Below, piece after piece: positions 43,676-51,956 of a DNA stretch of 64,000 nt. This stretch comes from Flavobacteriales bacterium (lineage in GTDB: Bacteria > Bacteroidota > Bacteroidia > Flavobacteriales_F > PHOS-HE28): NCBI GenBank assembly GCA_016721825.1, contig JADKHI010000006.1:750083-814082 (forward strand), written 5' to 3'. How positions within the stretch are numbered: position 1 is the first letter of the stretch; every line of letters starts with the position of its first letter. The notes beneath the pieces are model-generated. The model did no database searches, was not told the origin of the DNA, and saw only the letters and a list, made by a program, of their open reading frames with translations. A program made the translations under genes and the position numbers.

Positions 43676-44830
43676 ATGCGCATCACCACCCTCCTGTTCG
43701 TGCTGTTTCTCGCGCGCGCAGCACAGGCACAATCCATCCTCGGCGGCAGTGGTACCGGATCAGGCGGTGGCCTTGGGAACGGCCTGCTCGACGCATTGCC
43801 AGGCGTTGCCGGTCTGCTGAACACCGATCCGGTGGAACGACCGCGCGACATCGAGACCCGCGTGCTGTTCGGCCTTGGTGTCTGCTTGCAGGCAGCTGAA
43901 TTGACCGCCCACTCGGGTGGTGCGAAAGCGCACAGCTTCCCATGGCTGGGCCTTGTGGTGGAAGGCGGGACCTCGTTCACCTACCGGGACCGGGTCAGCC
44001 TCACCTTGGCAGGTGCCTGGGGCTTCACCGGCTATATGCTGACCCTGGATACGACGTTCAACCGCGTGTACCACAGCACCAAACGGGCCGAAGCGCGCCT
44101 GGCCTGGCACACCCATCCCCGCAAAGGCCGTCTCGACCAATGGCGTTTCGGTCTGGCCGTAGGTGGCAACTTCCAACAGGCCGATGAACGCACCGAGGTG
44201 AACGGGCCTTTCCAAGCGATCACCATGGCGCCAGCGCTCACACGCCCTTACGTAGCTCCGGAGATCGGCTGCATCGGTGCCACTGGGAAGGACCGCGTGG
44301 AAATGAGCCTTCGCTACGTCGTGCATCTGGACAACGGGCCAGCTTGGACAAGCAGTGCGACCATGGGTGGAAGCAAGGCTGATTTCGCTGCGACCGACGA
44401 CCACTTCGCCCTGGTAACGCGCTACCACATCGGTTTCCGCCACAAGGAGCCGGGGGCAGGGACCATCCACCTGCCGGAAGGGGAACGCGAGCAGGACACG
44501 CTCACCGTACTGCGTTGCAAACGGGAACGCATCACCCTCAGGCTCTGGGACGATGCGGAGGTGGACGGGGACACGGTCAGTGTGCTGTTGAACGGCAGGC
44601 CGGTACTGGTGGCACACAAGCTCACCCACGATGCGGTGAAGCTGCGGCTGAACATGCGCTACGGCACCAACGCCATCGAAGTGATCGCGCACAACGAAGG
44701 GCGGATCCCGCCCAACACCGCGCGTGGCATCGTGCGCCGTGGGAAGGGTAAGGAGCCGATGCTGATCAAGACCTACCGCACGCGCAGCCAACTTCTGATG
44801 ATCGAACGGGGCAAGCGCATCAAGGCCTAG
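43676..44830 (+). CDS. exported protein with C-terminal beta-sandwich domain, unknown function
   Basis: Exported protein of 384 aa, from MRITTLLFVLFLARAAQAQ (signal peptide; the frame starts 7 codons earlier). After a Gly/Ser stretch (GGSGTGSGGGLGNGLL) comes a region with beta-strands of outer-membrane-barrel character (about 55-255; LGLVVEGGTSFTYRDRVSL, VEMSLRYVVHL). The last 110 residues form a separate domain (ITLRLWDDAEVDGDTVSVLL; NGRPVLVAHK; LRLNMRYGTNAIEVIAHNEG) that I recognise as a recurring module in Bacteroidota exported proteins without knowing its role. There is no sorting domain. It is convergent with the TonB-domain gene, 4 nt apart. Confidence 0.8.
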   Translation: MRITTLLFVLFLARAAQAQSILGGSGTGSGGGLGNGLLDALPGVAGLLNTDPVERPRDIETRVLFGLGVCLQAAELTAHSGGAKAHSFPWLGLVVEGGTSFTYRDRVSLTLAGAWGFTGYMLTLDTTFNRVYHSTKRAEARLAWHTHPRKGRLDQWRFGLAVGGNFQQADERTEVNGPFQAITMAPALTRPYVAPEIGCIGATGKDRVEMSLRYVVHLDNGPAWTSSATMGGSKADFAATDDHFALVTRYHIGFRHKEPGAGTIHLPEGEREQDTLTVLRCKRERITLRLWDDAEVDGDTVSVLLNGRPVLVAHKLTHDAVKLRLNMRYGTNAIEVIAHNEGRIPPNTARGIVRRGKGKEPMLIKTYRTRSQLLMIERGKRIKA

Positions 44831-44834
44831 CCCG

Positions 44835-45335
44835 CTATTCGGCAAGCTTGAACATCACCGGGATCGTCATCCGCACAGACACGGGCTGTTCGTTCTGGCG
44901 GCCGGGCGTCCACTTCGGCATGGCCTTCACCGCGCGCGTTGCTTCACGGTCCAAGGCCGGACATGCGGGCACGCCGCGCAGCACCTTCACTTCCGTGACC
45001 AGTCCTTCACGGTCGACCACGAAGGCAATGAAAACCCTGCCATCCACACCGGCCTCCTTGCATTCCTCCGGGTAGCGGATATTCTTCGAGAGGTAGGTCA
45101 TCATGGCCTGTTGTCCACCGGGGAATTCCGGCATCTGCTCAGCGAAGGTGAGCGGCTCCTGCACCGCATCGGCATCCGCCGGTATCGCCTCTGGCCCATG
45201 GTCGTCGGTCACGCCCTCCATGGGCTCGATCCGTTCAATGTCAACGGGCGGCGCTTCTTCACGGATAGGGGGCGGCTGCACTTGCGCGAAGAGGCTTGAT
45301 GCAAGAAGAACGAACGGAAGAAAAAGCAGGCGCAT
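44835..45335 (-). CDS. exported TonB C-terminal domain protein
   Basis: Protein of 166 aa with a cleavable signal peptide (MRLLFLPFVLLASSLFAQ) and a TonB C-terminal domain (about 65-166): FPGGQQAMMTYLSKNIRYPE, GVDGRVFIAFVVDREGLVTE and AVKAMPKWTPGRQN. A proline-rich stretch between them is very short. With no uncleaved anchor it cannot span the periplasm like classical TonB, so it is probably a periplasmic or outer-membrane protein using the TonB fold. It is followed upstream, 14 nt away and in the same direction, by a 120-aa exported protein. Confidence 0.88.
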   Translation of the reverse strand: MRLLFLPFVLLASSLFAQVQPPPIREEAPPVDIERIEPMEGVTDDHGPEAIPADADAVQEPLTFAEQMPEFPGGQQAMMTYLSKNIRYPEECKEAGVDGRVFIAFVVDREGLVTEVKVLRGVPACPALDREATRAVKAMPKWTPGRQNEQPVSVRMTIPVMFKLAE

Positions 45336-45349
45336 GGTAGGTAGAACCG

Positions 45350-45712
45350 TTAAAGCACGTTGATGTAGCCGGTTGTCTTTCGCTCCACCGGATCCGCACC
45401 CACGATGACGGTGTATTCGATCACCCACATGTAGGTGCCGCTCTCCAGCTTTTCGGTCTGCAACAGCCCAGCAGGGAAGCGCGCGGGATCCTCCGTGGCG
45501 AACAGCTCTTGGCCCCAGCGGCTATAGACCTTCCCCTTGAAGGCGGTGATGCGGCAGTCGCATTGCAGCGCGGGCACGGACTCCATGTTGCGCGAGAGGG
45601 ATGTTGGCACCATCAGCGGACAGGGTTCTGCCGGTTTGGTCGGGGGCGCCGGTTGCTGGGCCGAAGCGCCGAGGCTGAAGCCCAAAGCGAGGTAGAGCAA
45701 GTAGTGTTTCAT
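45350..45712 (-). CDS. small exported protein, stand-alone gliding-type C-terminal module
   Basis: Protein of 120 aa with a signal peptide (MKHYLLYLALGFSLGASAQ), a short proline-rich linker and one folded module whose strands (FKGKVYSRWGQELFATED, PAGLLQTEKLESGTYMWVIEY) match the CHU_C/type B C-terminal domain, but with no cargo domain in front. It is cotranscribed with the TonB-domain protein (gap 14 nt). The start at 45712 was chosen for its signal peptide. The function is unknown. Confidence 0.8.
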   Translation of the reverse strand: MKHYLLYLALGFSLGASAQQPAPPTKPAEPCPLMVPTSLSRNMESVPALQCDCRITAFKGKVYSRWGQELFATEDPARFPAGLLQTEKLESGTYMWVIEYTVIVGADPVERKTTGYINVL

Positions 45713-45813
45713 AGGTAAGAACGTGAAGGTAGCGGAAGTGGAACAGCCCGGGCCTTGATCCTCTTCCTCGTGCATACGCGCCACCGTAGCAGGAACGATG
45801 CCAGCCTTCGGGC

Positions 45814-45821
45814 TACTTTCG
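45814..45821 (+). promoter_or_regulatory. -7 promoter box TACTTTCG before M43 protease
   Basis: TACTTTCG, 16 nt upstream of the ATG at 45838; one change from TAnnTTTG. Confidence 0.45.
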
Positions 45822-45837
45822 TAGGAACAGCCCCCAG

Positions 45838-47790
45838 ATGCTGCGCCACCGACCCATCCTTGCCTTGTTGGCCTTGTGCGGGCTAGGAACGAACGCGTTG
45901 GGCCAATGCGGGTTCGACACGCTGCAGCGCATCGAGCGGATGGACCCGGCCTATCGCGAAGCGATGGAGGTCTTCGATCGACTGGCCCAAGCGTTCATCC
46001 AGGACACCCAACGAGGCGGTGGTCTTGCTCCTTTGGAAGTGCCCGTGGTCGTGCATGTGGTCCATAAAGGCGAACCGGTCGGAGCGCCATCCAATCCGAC
46101 GGACTCGGCGATCATGGCCGCGCTGGAGTGCGTGAACGCCCGCTTTGCGGGGACGCTTGGCACCGGTGTGGACACCGGGATCTCCTTCTGCCTGGCCCAA
46201 CTGGATCCCGATGGCCAGCCCACGAACGGCATCGACCGTATTGATGGAAGCGCTTATCCGAACTACACCACCTTGGGCTTGGCCTCTTCCGGAGCACCGT
46301 GCACCGGCCCGACGCAATTCACCATCTCGCAGGACCATGGCTGGCCGTTGACCGGGTATTACAACATCTACCTGGTGCACTCCATCTGCGGTTCGCTCGG
46401 TGGTGGCTTCGCCTATCTACCGAGCCCTACGCCGATCTTCTGGGATGGTGCCTACATCCCCACCGTACAGTTCAATTGCACCTCGGGCCTGGGCACCCAC
46501 GAACTGGGCCATGGCATGGGCCTGTACCACACGTTCGAGGGCGATGGCTGGGGCGCGAACTGTCCCCCGAACACGGATTGTACCATGCAGGGCGACCGGG
46601 TCTGCGACACGCCACCGCACAAGTACGGCGACTGTTCGATCCTCGTGAGCCCCTGCGACACAACGCTCGTGGACTGGGAGAATTCCTGCAGGAACTTCAT
46701 GAGCTATTGCGCCACCGAGCGCTTTTCGACGGGGCAGCGCGACCGCATGCAATTCAGTATCCTGAACTACCGCTCGGGGCTTCCGCAGTCCTATGTGTGC
46801 TATCCGGATTCATGCCTCCCTGTATCCGCTCCTTACGATCGGGAGCTCTCCGCAGCATCGCCAAGCCCAGGTGTTTCCGTGCTGCGTTGGAACAATGCAC
46901 ATGCCGATGCCATCGACCTGCGTTACCGGCAACTTCCGAACGGATCCTGGAACCTGTTGAGCAATGTTCCCGGGGATAGCCTGGAGCTCACCGGCCTGCC
47001 CTCTTGCACGTCCTACGAGTTCCAGATCGAGGTGATCTGTTCCGGAACAGGCACCGGTTTCAGCCCCAGTATTTCGTGGACAACGCCGGATTGCCCCGAT
47101 TGCTCCGGAACTACGTACTGCGTCAGCCAAGGCGTGCTGGACGCGTGGATCGAAAGCGTGTCCATCGGCACCTACCAGAACGTGAGCGGCGAGGACTTCG
47201 GCTATGCCTATTTCGATGGCCCGGTCACAACGCTGTACCCAGGGCTCACCCATACCATCGCGGTAACGCCAGGTGCCGACCCGATCTACCTGAAAGCGTG
47301 GTGCGACTTCAACTCCAACGGCGCGTTCGACGCTTCGGAACTGATCCTCGACCCAGGTGTCGTCTCGGCCACCACCGTCTCTGCGAGTTTCACTGTTCCG
47401 CTCAACGCGGTCCTTGATGCCACCCGGCTGCGCATCGCCAGCAACAGCAGCAACGCCGTTCAGGGTCCTTGCCAGAGCGTCACCTTCGGCGAAACGGAGG
47501 ACTATTGTGTGCTGATCGGGGAACTGAGCACGGGGCTGCCAACGCAAGCGAACGCGGGCAACGTGGTGTGGCCGAACCCCGCAGGCACCTGGGTGGAATG
47601 GCGCATTGGCGAGCCTGTTACCAGCGTTGATGTCTTCGACCTCACCGGGCGGAAGCTCCGGCCCAATATGCTCCACGTGGGCCCTGATGGAGTGCGGATC
47701 GAGGTCGGGCAGTTGGCCAACGGGGAGTACATCCTGCGCGCAGTTCTTCGGAACGGCTCAAGCATGCAGCGCGTGGTCGTGCAACACTGA
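45838..47790 (+). CDS. secreted M43 (pappalysin-like) zinc metalloprotease with Fn3, GEVED and T9SS domains
   Basis: Secreted metalloprotease of 650 aa: signal peptide to about residue 22, prodomain, then a metzincin core with HELGHGMGLYH (His221, Glu222, His225, His231) and the Met-turn NFMSYC about 65 residues later, the M43 pattern. A fibronectin III-like domain (about 335-415), a GEVED domain (about 420-560; CDFNSNGAFDASE, FGETEDYC) and a type A sorting domain (VVWPNPAGTWVEW to the end) follow. It shares the Fn3-GEVED-CTD tail with the subtilase at 21-24 kb. It digests extracellular protein. Confidence 0.94.
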   Translation: MLRHRPILALLALCGLGTNALGQCGFDTLQRIERMDPAYREAMEVFDRLAQAFIQDTQRGGGLAPLEVPVVVHVVHKGEPVGAPSNPTDSAIMAALECVNARFAGTLGTGVDTGISFCLAQLDPDGQPTNGIDRIDGSAYPNYTTLGLASSGAPCTGPTQFTISQDHGWPLTGYYNIYLVHSICGSLGGGFAYLPSPTPIFWDGAYIPTVQFNCTSGLGTHELGHGMGLYHTFEGDGWGANCPPNTDCTMQGDRVCDTPPHKYGDCSILVSPCDTTLVDWENSCRNFMSYCATERFSTGQRDRMQFSILNYRSGLPQSYVCYPDSCLPVSAPYDRELSAASPSPGVSVLRWNNAHADAIDLRYRQLPNGSWNLLSNVPGDSLELTGLPSCTSYEFQIEVICSGTGTGFSPSISWTTPDCPDCSGTTYCVSQGVLDAWIESVSIGTYQNVSGEDFGYAYFDGPVTTLYPGLTHTIAVTPGADPIYLKAWCDFNSNGAFDASELILDPGVVSATTVSASFTVPLNAVLDATRLRIASNSSNAVQGPCQSVTFGETEDYCVLIGELSTGLPTQANAGNVVWPNPAGTWVEWRIGEPVTSVDVFDLTGRKLRPNMLHVGPDGVRIEVGQLANGEYILRAVLRNGSSMQRVVVQH

Positions 47791-47865
47791 GGAAAACCTG
47801 TATACGGATACAAGCCGAGCACGACCTGTGTCCAGCTTCCAAGAGCAGCACCGCGCTCTTCGCTA

Positions 47866-48072
47866 CTACGTCGCTGGGCTTCGTTGCCCTTCCATGGCCG
47901 TCGGTTCCGCGTAGTGGCGATACACCAGGACCGTGATGACGCCGCCGAGCACCAAGGCAACGGCCAGAACGATGGCCAGGCCGCGTGCAGCGATCTTGTC
48001 GGTGGGCTGGTGATCCTCCACGCCCATCGGTGGGGTCGGATCCGGCTCGTTGAAGTGCTTGTCCTCTGACAT
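47866..48072 (-). CDS. small single-pass membrane protein, unknown
   Basis: A 68-residue protein: acidic, proline-containing N-terminus (MSEDKHFNEPDPTPPMG), one strong membrane helix (ARGLAIVLAVALVLGGVITVLVY) and a short polar tail. The hydrophobic segment and clean start make it a credible gene, but there is no family recognition and no -7 box. It is convergent with the M43 protease gene. About 235 nt of DNA without features separate it from the next gene. Confidence 0.55.
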   Translation of the reverse strand: MSEDKHFNEPDPTPPMGVEDHQPTDKIAARGLAIVLAVALVLGGVITVLVYRHYAEPTAMEGQRSPAT

Positions 48073-48308
48073 GGTTTCCAGGCTTTGATCCCATCACTGC
48101 CCAAACCGTGCCCTGTGCGTTCACAACGTGGAACCAGCACGAAAGCCTTGAAATGCTGAAGCGCGTGGCGGGAAAGAGGCTCCATGTTGAGGCATTCGTT
48201 CCCCAACGCGCGAGCGGGATCGGATCAGCCCTCCGATCGTTAAAGACTGTATATGCCGGCTCGACCTGATCACACACTCCTCATCTTCAAGCCTCCGATC
48301 CGGATAGC

Positions 48309-48665
48309 ATGCGCATTCAACGGCCCCTCGCCCCGCTCCTCGCTCTTGCGCTCTTCTCCTGCGAAAGCGGTCAGGAGGACGCTCTGACCTCGACGGACAG
48401 GACGTTGAAGGCGAGGCCACCGGCTCACGCTGTGAACGTGCTCGACTTCGATATCATCAATCGGACCTGCGCGCTGTATGTGGCGGTGCGATCCAGTGCT
48501 TGGGAGGGATCCATCGCCTTCGGTCGCGAGCTCGATGACAGCATGGTGCACTGGAATGTATGCCCCGGTGGGGCGATGGTGGCGTGCGCCGTGACACCCA
48601 CTGCGAACGGCGATTCGGTGATCACCGGCATTCCGTGGAGCTACGCCGCGAGTAAGGGGTATTGA
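48309..48665 (+). CDS. predicted lipoprotein, unknown function
   Basis: Protein of 118 aa starting MRIQRPLAPLLALALFSCES, a lipoprotein signal with the lipobox cysteine at about residue 18. The mature part has four cysteines besides the lipidated one and no recognised fold. It is probably anchored in a membrane facing the periplasm or the outside. It is isolated between intergenic repeats; a REP-like palindrome lies 17 nt after its stop. Confidence 0.65.
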   Translation: MRIQRPLAPLLALALFSCESGQEDALTSTDRTLKARPPAHAVNVLDFDIINRTCALYVAVRSSAWEGSIAFGRELDDSMVHWNVCPGGAMVACAVTPTANGDSVITGIPWSYAASKGY

Positions 48666-48681
48666 GGCCACCGTTCATTCC

Positions 48682-48712
48682 CTCGGGGATCTCCTGAAAG
48701 GGACCATGATGG
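48682..48712. repeat. REP-like palindrome, degenerate copy
   Basis: GGGATCTCCTGAAAGGGACC with ATGATGG after it resembles the first element at 50224-50253 (GGGTCTCCCGAAAGGGACG then CTGATG). It sits between convergent genes. Confidence 0.45.
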
Positions 48713-48746
48713 AGATCCGTTCAGGACCACGCAGCGCGCACAGGTG

Positions 48747-49769
48747 CTACTTGCACTTCTTCAACGCTTTCGCATCCACGCTCCGATACGTGCGCAACAC
48801 GCCTCCACCGGCCATGGGGAATGAGCCGCTGACGATGGTGTCCGTCGAAGGATCCACCGCGATCTTCATGTAAGCGATCTGCGATTCGCCACCCATGCCC
48901 GACACATGCCCGATGGGCACACTGTAGAACACGACCTCCGTGGCCGAGCCGCTGCGGTAGATCGTTCCCAGCTCCTCATGGCTTGCGAATCGCAACCGCG
49001 GCCCATAGACCTCCAGCAGTTCCGATTCCTGGGTGTCCTTGTACGTGTAGTTGCTCTCCATCACCAGATCCTTCGTTGGAAGCTGTTGGCAGTTCTGCTT
49101 GGCCTGCTCCTTGGCATAGGCGAAATAATCTTCCGGCTTCTCGACCCCGATGCACCAGGCCAACGCCTTTTGCGCCTGTTTCAGCGTGATCACCAGATCG
49201 TTCACCGAGAACAAGGCCTTGCCCTCCGGACCATAGTCACCGAACATGTACATCTGGAAGTCGGTGCCCTCGAAGCGTAGGGCGCCCTTGTTGTTCACCT
49301 CCACCATATCGGTGCGGTAGAAGGTCAATGCAGTAACACCGTACGGGAATGCATAGTGGCGCCAACTGGCCGAAAGACTATTCCCGAACTCGCTCCCCCC
49401 GTACATCTCCTTCTTCATCACCACGTGGTCCGGGCTCTTGCGCAAGAACAGCTCCTTGCATTCCTCTGGTGTGCGGAACTCCACCCGCTCATTGAACACC
49501 CATCCCTCCTTCATCGCCGCCTGAATGTTGTCCAAGTACGACTGTTGGGAGGCTTCGTAATTGGCCTTGAAGCCTTCGGCCTCATCCTTCTTCTTGGCCT
49601 CCAGGATCGATGCGGAGATGGCCGGGTCGATCGGATCCAGTTGCACGACCAAGGTGCGGCCGGCCATGGCGGCAAGCTCTTCCGGTTTTGCACCGATCTT
49701 GTTCGGGATCTGTGCCCAGCCATTGATCGCGGTGGTCAACAGGATCAAAACGCTAAGTAGTGCTTTCAT
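48747..49769 (-). CDS. exported protein of unknown function
   Basis: Exported protein of 340 aa with a signal peptide (MKALLSVLILLTTAINGWAQ). The mature part is mixed alpha/beta and rich in Glu/Lys, with a helical segment (ASILEAKKKDEAEGFKANYE) and later beta strands (TALTFYRTDMVEV, FRFASHEELG-type). Two cysteines near 215-230 and one at the C-terminus are the only ones in the mature part apart from ECKELF. It has no lipobox and no T9SS sorting domain, so periplasmic. I do not recognise the family. It is monocistronic. Confidence 0.75.
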   Translation of the reverse strand: MKALLSVLILLTTAINGWAQIPNKIGAKPEELAAMAGRTLVVQLDPIDPAISASILEAKKKDEAEGFKANYEASQQSYLDNIQAAMKEGWVFNERVEFRTPEECKELFLRKSPDHVVMKKEMYGGSEFGNSLSASWRHYAFPYGVTALTFYRTDMVEVNNKGALRFEGTDFQMYMFGDYGPEGKALFSVNDLVITLKQAQKALAWCIGVEKPEDYFAYAKEQAKQNCQQLPTKDLVMESNYTYKDTQESELLEVYGPRLRFASHEELGTIYRSGSATEVVFYSVPIGHVSGMGGESQIAYMKIAVDPSTDTIVSGSFPMAGGGVLRTYRSVDAKALKKCK

Positions 49770-49848
49770 GGATCTTCCTTGTTCTACAATGATAGCGCAG
49801 ATGCCCTTGGGCTGACCGTTCCCCTTGCCCTGATGGATGTTCTCTCCC

Positions 49849-50193
49849 CTACCCCCGATACGTCTCGATCAGCTCGATGACGCCGACGATGTGCGCGTTG
49901 AACTCCTCCAGCTCTTCGGCAGGCACCCAGAGCTCATCGTGGATGGCGCCGCCCACGTTCTGCACCGGAAAGCGCTCCAGGTAGGCGCTGTCCACCGCGA
50001 AACGGACGACATGGCCGATGCCTTTCGCAGGCACGTTCCATTCCTTGGTGATCTGCCGCGCATAGGCCAGGTTCGTGACCGGATAGAAGATGGGCTGCTC
50101 CGGCAAGCGCGGCGGAAAGGCCTTCCAACCGGAAGCCTCGATCAAGGCCAGCTCATTCGAACCCAGCGGACGGTAGAGGGTCGTGGTGGACAT
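49849..50193 (-). CDS. small protein of the ADP-ribosylation/crystallin J1-like group, possible ART fold
   Basis: Cytoplasmic protein of 114 aa read from MSTTTLYRPLGSNELALIEA. Close relatives are commonly annotated only as ADP-ribosylation/crystallin J1. The layout (LYRPLGSNELALIEASGWKA at the start, FPPRLPEQPIFYPVTN, VVRFAVDSAYLERF, then HDELWVPAEELEEFN) recalls small ADP-ribosyltransferase folds, with a first-strand Arg/Tyr and a late Glu before WVP. That comparison is inference; no activity is known to me. An ADP-ribosylglycohydrolase is encoded 1.8 kb away on the same strand. Confidence 0.75.
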   Translation of the reverse strand: MSTTTLYRPLGSNELALIEASGWKAFPPRLPEQPIFYPVTNLAYARQITKEWNVPAKGIGHVVRFAVDSAYLERFPVQNVGGAIHDELWVPAEELEEFNAHIVGVIELIETYRG

Positions 50194-50223
50194 GGGGCGA
50201 AGGTCTGAAGGAAACTCTGCTTC

Positions 50224-50320
50224 CATCAGGGTCTCCCGAAAGGGACGCTGATGCTGCGCGGATCACAAGCACGGGGCTCATCAGGGTCCTCCACGTAGTG
50301 AGACCCTGATGGAAAGTCAG
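50224..50320. repeat. two REP-like palindromes upstream of T9SS gene
   Basis: First element 50224-50253: CATCAGGGTCTCCCGAAAGG continuing GACGCTGATG. Second element 50279-50311: a perfect inverted repeat CATCAGGGTC / GACCCTGATG around a 13-nt loop. Flanks GATCACAAGCACGGGGCT before and GAAAGTCAG after are shared with the copy at 51454-51510. Confidence 0.75.
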
Positions 50321-50401
50321 GATCCAGTACCTTTAATCGGACCGCGGGCCATGGACAGGGTACGCGGATAGAACAGGACATTCCAACCAGAACAACAAGC
50401 C

Positions 50402-51343
50402 ATGAAGATCTCTTTCTCGCGCCGAGGCCTAGCTACCATTGCGCTGTTGACCCTTCAAGCCGGAGCCGCTTTTCATGCGGATGCCCAGGTCGTCCAGATC
50501 GCGACAGGAACGGCGAACACGCCGTTGTATGCCGTGGGGCCCATCTACATGTCCACCACGCTGTTCTATCGCTACAGCCGCTTCGCATACTTGTACACGC
50601 AAGCGGAACTGGCGGCCGCCGGCATCACGTTCGGCACCCAGATCCTGGGGGTGGGGTGGCAGAAAAGCACGGCCAATTCCACCGCCGGACCGGCCGCCTT
50701 CAGCATATACATGAAGAACACCTCCACGGCAGCCTATGCGAACGCATCGGAGTCGTGGGCGAACCTGAACACCGGGTCGATGTTAGTGTACAGTGAAAGT
50801 GCACAATCCATCCCCGTCACCGCCAGCCCGAACTACATCGACTTCACGCTCGACGCCCCTTTCCAATACACCGGCGGCTCGTTGGAGATCTTGACGGAGT
50901 GGGACATTTCCGCGGCACCCGCGCCCATCGCCACCGGCCCGTTCGAATGGGTGAACACCACCGTGGCGGACAGGATCTATGCCAGCGGGAACACCAGTTT
51001 GCCGACCACACTGTCCAGCACCACGAACAATACGGACATTGACAACAGACGGCCCGTCATCCAATTCACCCTGCAGGGCAGTACAGCGGCCATCCCGGAC
51101 CTCTCGTCCACCTCCATGAACATTTGGCCGAACCCGGCGGAGGATGTCCTGAACATCAGGAGCGGCTCGCCGTTGGAGCGCATTGAGCTGATCGATGCGC
51201 TCGGAAAGATCGTCCTGGTCGACCGCCCCCAAGGGGGCATTGCCGATCATCAGATCGCGCTGGGCGGGCTCGAACCGGGCGCGTACTTGGTCCGTGTGCA
51301 GACCGGCGCAGGACCGGTGGTGAGGAGAGTGACCGTATGGTAG
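50402..51343 (+). CDS. secreted T9SS type A cargo protein
   Basis: Secreted protein of 313 aa with a signal peptide ending near ADAQVV (about residue 29). The cargo domain (about 30-225) is beta-rich with many Ser/Thr and aromatic strands (YMSTTLFYRYSRFAYLYTQA, LEILTEWDISAAP) as in Bacteroidota fibronectin-like surface proteins; I do not recognise a named family. A type A sorting domain (NIWPNPAEDVLNIRSG to VRRVTVW) is clear. It is flanked on both sides by REP-like repeats. Confidence 0.85.
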   Translation: MKISFSRRGLATIALLTLQAGAAFHADAQVVQIATGTANTPLYAVGPIYMSTTLFYRYSRFAYLYTQAELAAAGITFGTQILGVGWQKSTANSTAGPAAFSIYMKNTSTAAYANASESWANLNTGSMLVYSESAQSIPVTASPNYIDFTLDAPFQYTGGSLEILTEWDISAAPAPIATGPFEWVNTTVADRIYASGNTSLPTTLSSTTNNTDIDNRRPVIQFTLQGSTAAIPDLSSTSMNIWPNPAEDVLNIRSGSPLERIELIDALGKIVLVDRPQGGIADHQIALGGLEPGAYLVRVQTGAGPVVRRVTVW

Positions 51344-51453
51344 CGAAGTGCCTCGCAAGGAGGCACTAGCGTCCATGCTCGCTCAAGGTGGTGCACTGGC
51401 GGTGGACTTGTGCGCCGCCGTCGTACCATCGTTTGGCACATTCCCTCTTTGCG

Positions 51454-51510
51454 GGATCACGACCACGGGCCTCATCAGGGTCCACTTCGTGAGACCGTGA
51501 TGGAAATTCA
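51454..51510. repeat. REP-like palindrome
   Basis: CATCAGGGTC (51472-51481) / GACCGTGATG (51492-51501), one mismatch, with flanks GATCACGACCACGGGCCT and GAAATTCAAATT matching the copy at 50261-50320 and the partial copy at 51937-51956. Confidence 0.75.
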
Positions 51511-51547
51511 AATTCTCATACATTGAACCCATAACACTGAGAACTCG

Positions 51548-51862
51548 ATGTTGTGGCGCGCGATCATTCTCTCCACTTGCTTGCTTACAGTGGTCGGTGT
51601 GCGAGGTCAAGATTGCTACGACCTTTCCGCGAAGTCGTCCTGGATCACCTTGGCGTGCTACTTCGATGATGGGCGCATGCTTCTCCGCATGCAAGGCACC
51701 GACTATGTCTTCTGTAGTGTGCCCTCCTACCTCTTTAACGGATTGGTTAATTCACCAAGCCCCGGGGAATACTACAGCGCGTACATCAGAGGCCGCTATG
51801 GATGCTCCACTGGACCGGCGGTCGATCATTATGATACCGGACCGGTTCTCACCCCGAGGTAG
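51548..51862 (+). CDS. exported KTSC-domain protein
   Basis: Protein of 104 aa with a signal peptide ending near VRGQD (residue 21). The mature part is essentially one KTSC domain: SSWITLACYFDDGRMLLRM, then GTDYVFCSVPSYLFNGLVNS and PSPGEYYSAYIRGRY, matching the family's strand pattern of a short beta protein with a VPxxxYxxLxxxxSxGxYxxxxI block. KTSC is usually cytoplasmic, or linked to a lysyl-tRNA synthetase from which it takes its name; an exported stand-alone copy is unusual. The function is unknown. Confidence 0.75.
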   Translation: MLWRAIILSTCLLTVVGVRGQDCYDLSAKSSWITLACYFDDGRMLLRMQGTDYVFCSVPSYLFNGLVNSPSPGEYYSAYIRGRYGCSTGPAVDHYDTGPVLTPR

Positions 51863-51936
51863 GCTTCAATGTCGAAGCACGCTGTGAGGTTCGGGCCGGT
51901 GGTTCGGCTTGTGGAATTCTGTGCAAGCACTAGCAG

Positions 51937-51956
51937 GACCTCTGATGGAAATTCAA
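51937..51956. repeat. partial REP-like repeat arm
   Basis: GACCTCTGATGGAAATTCAA corresponds to the right arm and flank of the element at 51492-51510. It runs into the stop codon of the ADP-ribosylglycohydrolase gene. Confidence 0.5.

Noticed and set aside
45338..45428. N-terminal extension of the TonB-domain protein from an ATG at 45428
   Set aside because: The extension is Arg/His/Gly-rich and places a signal peptide inside the protein. The ATG at 45335 starts a clean signal peptide.
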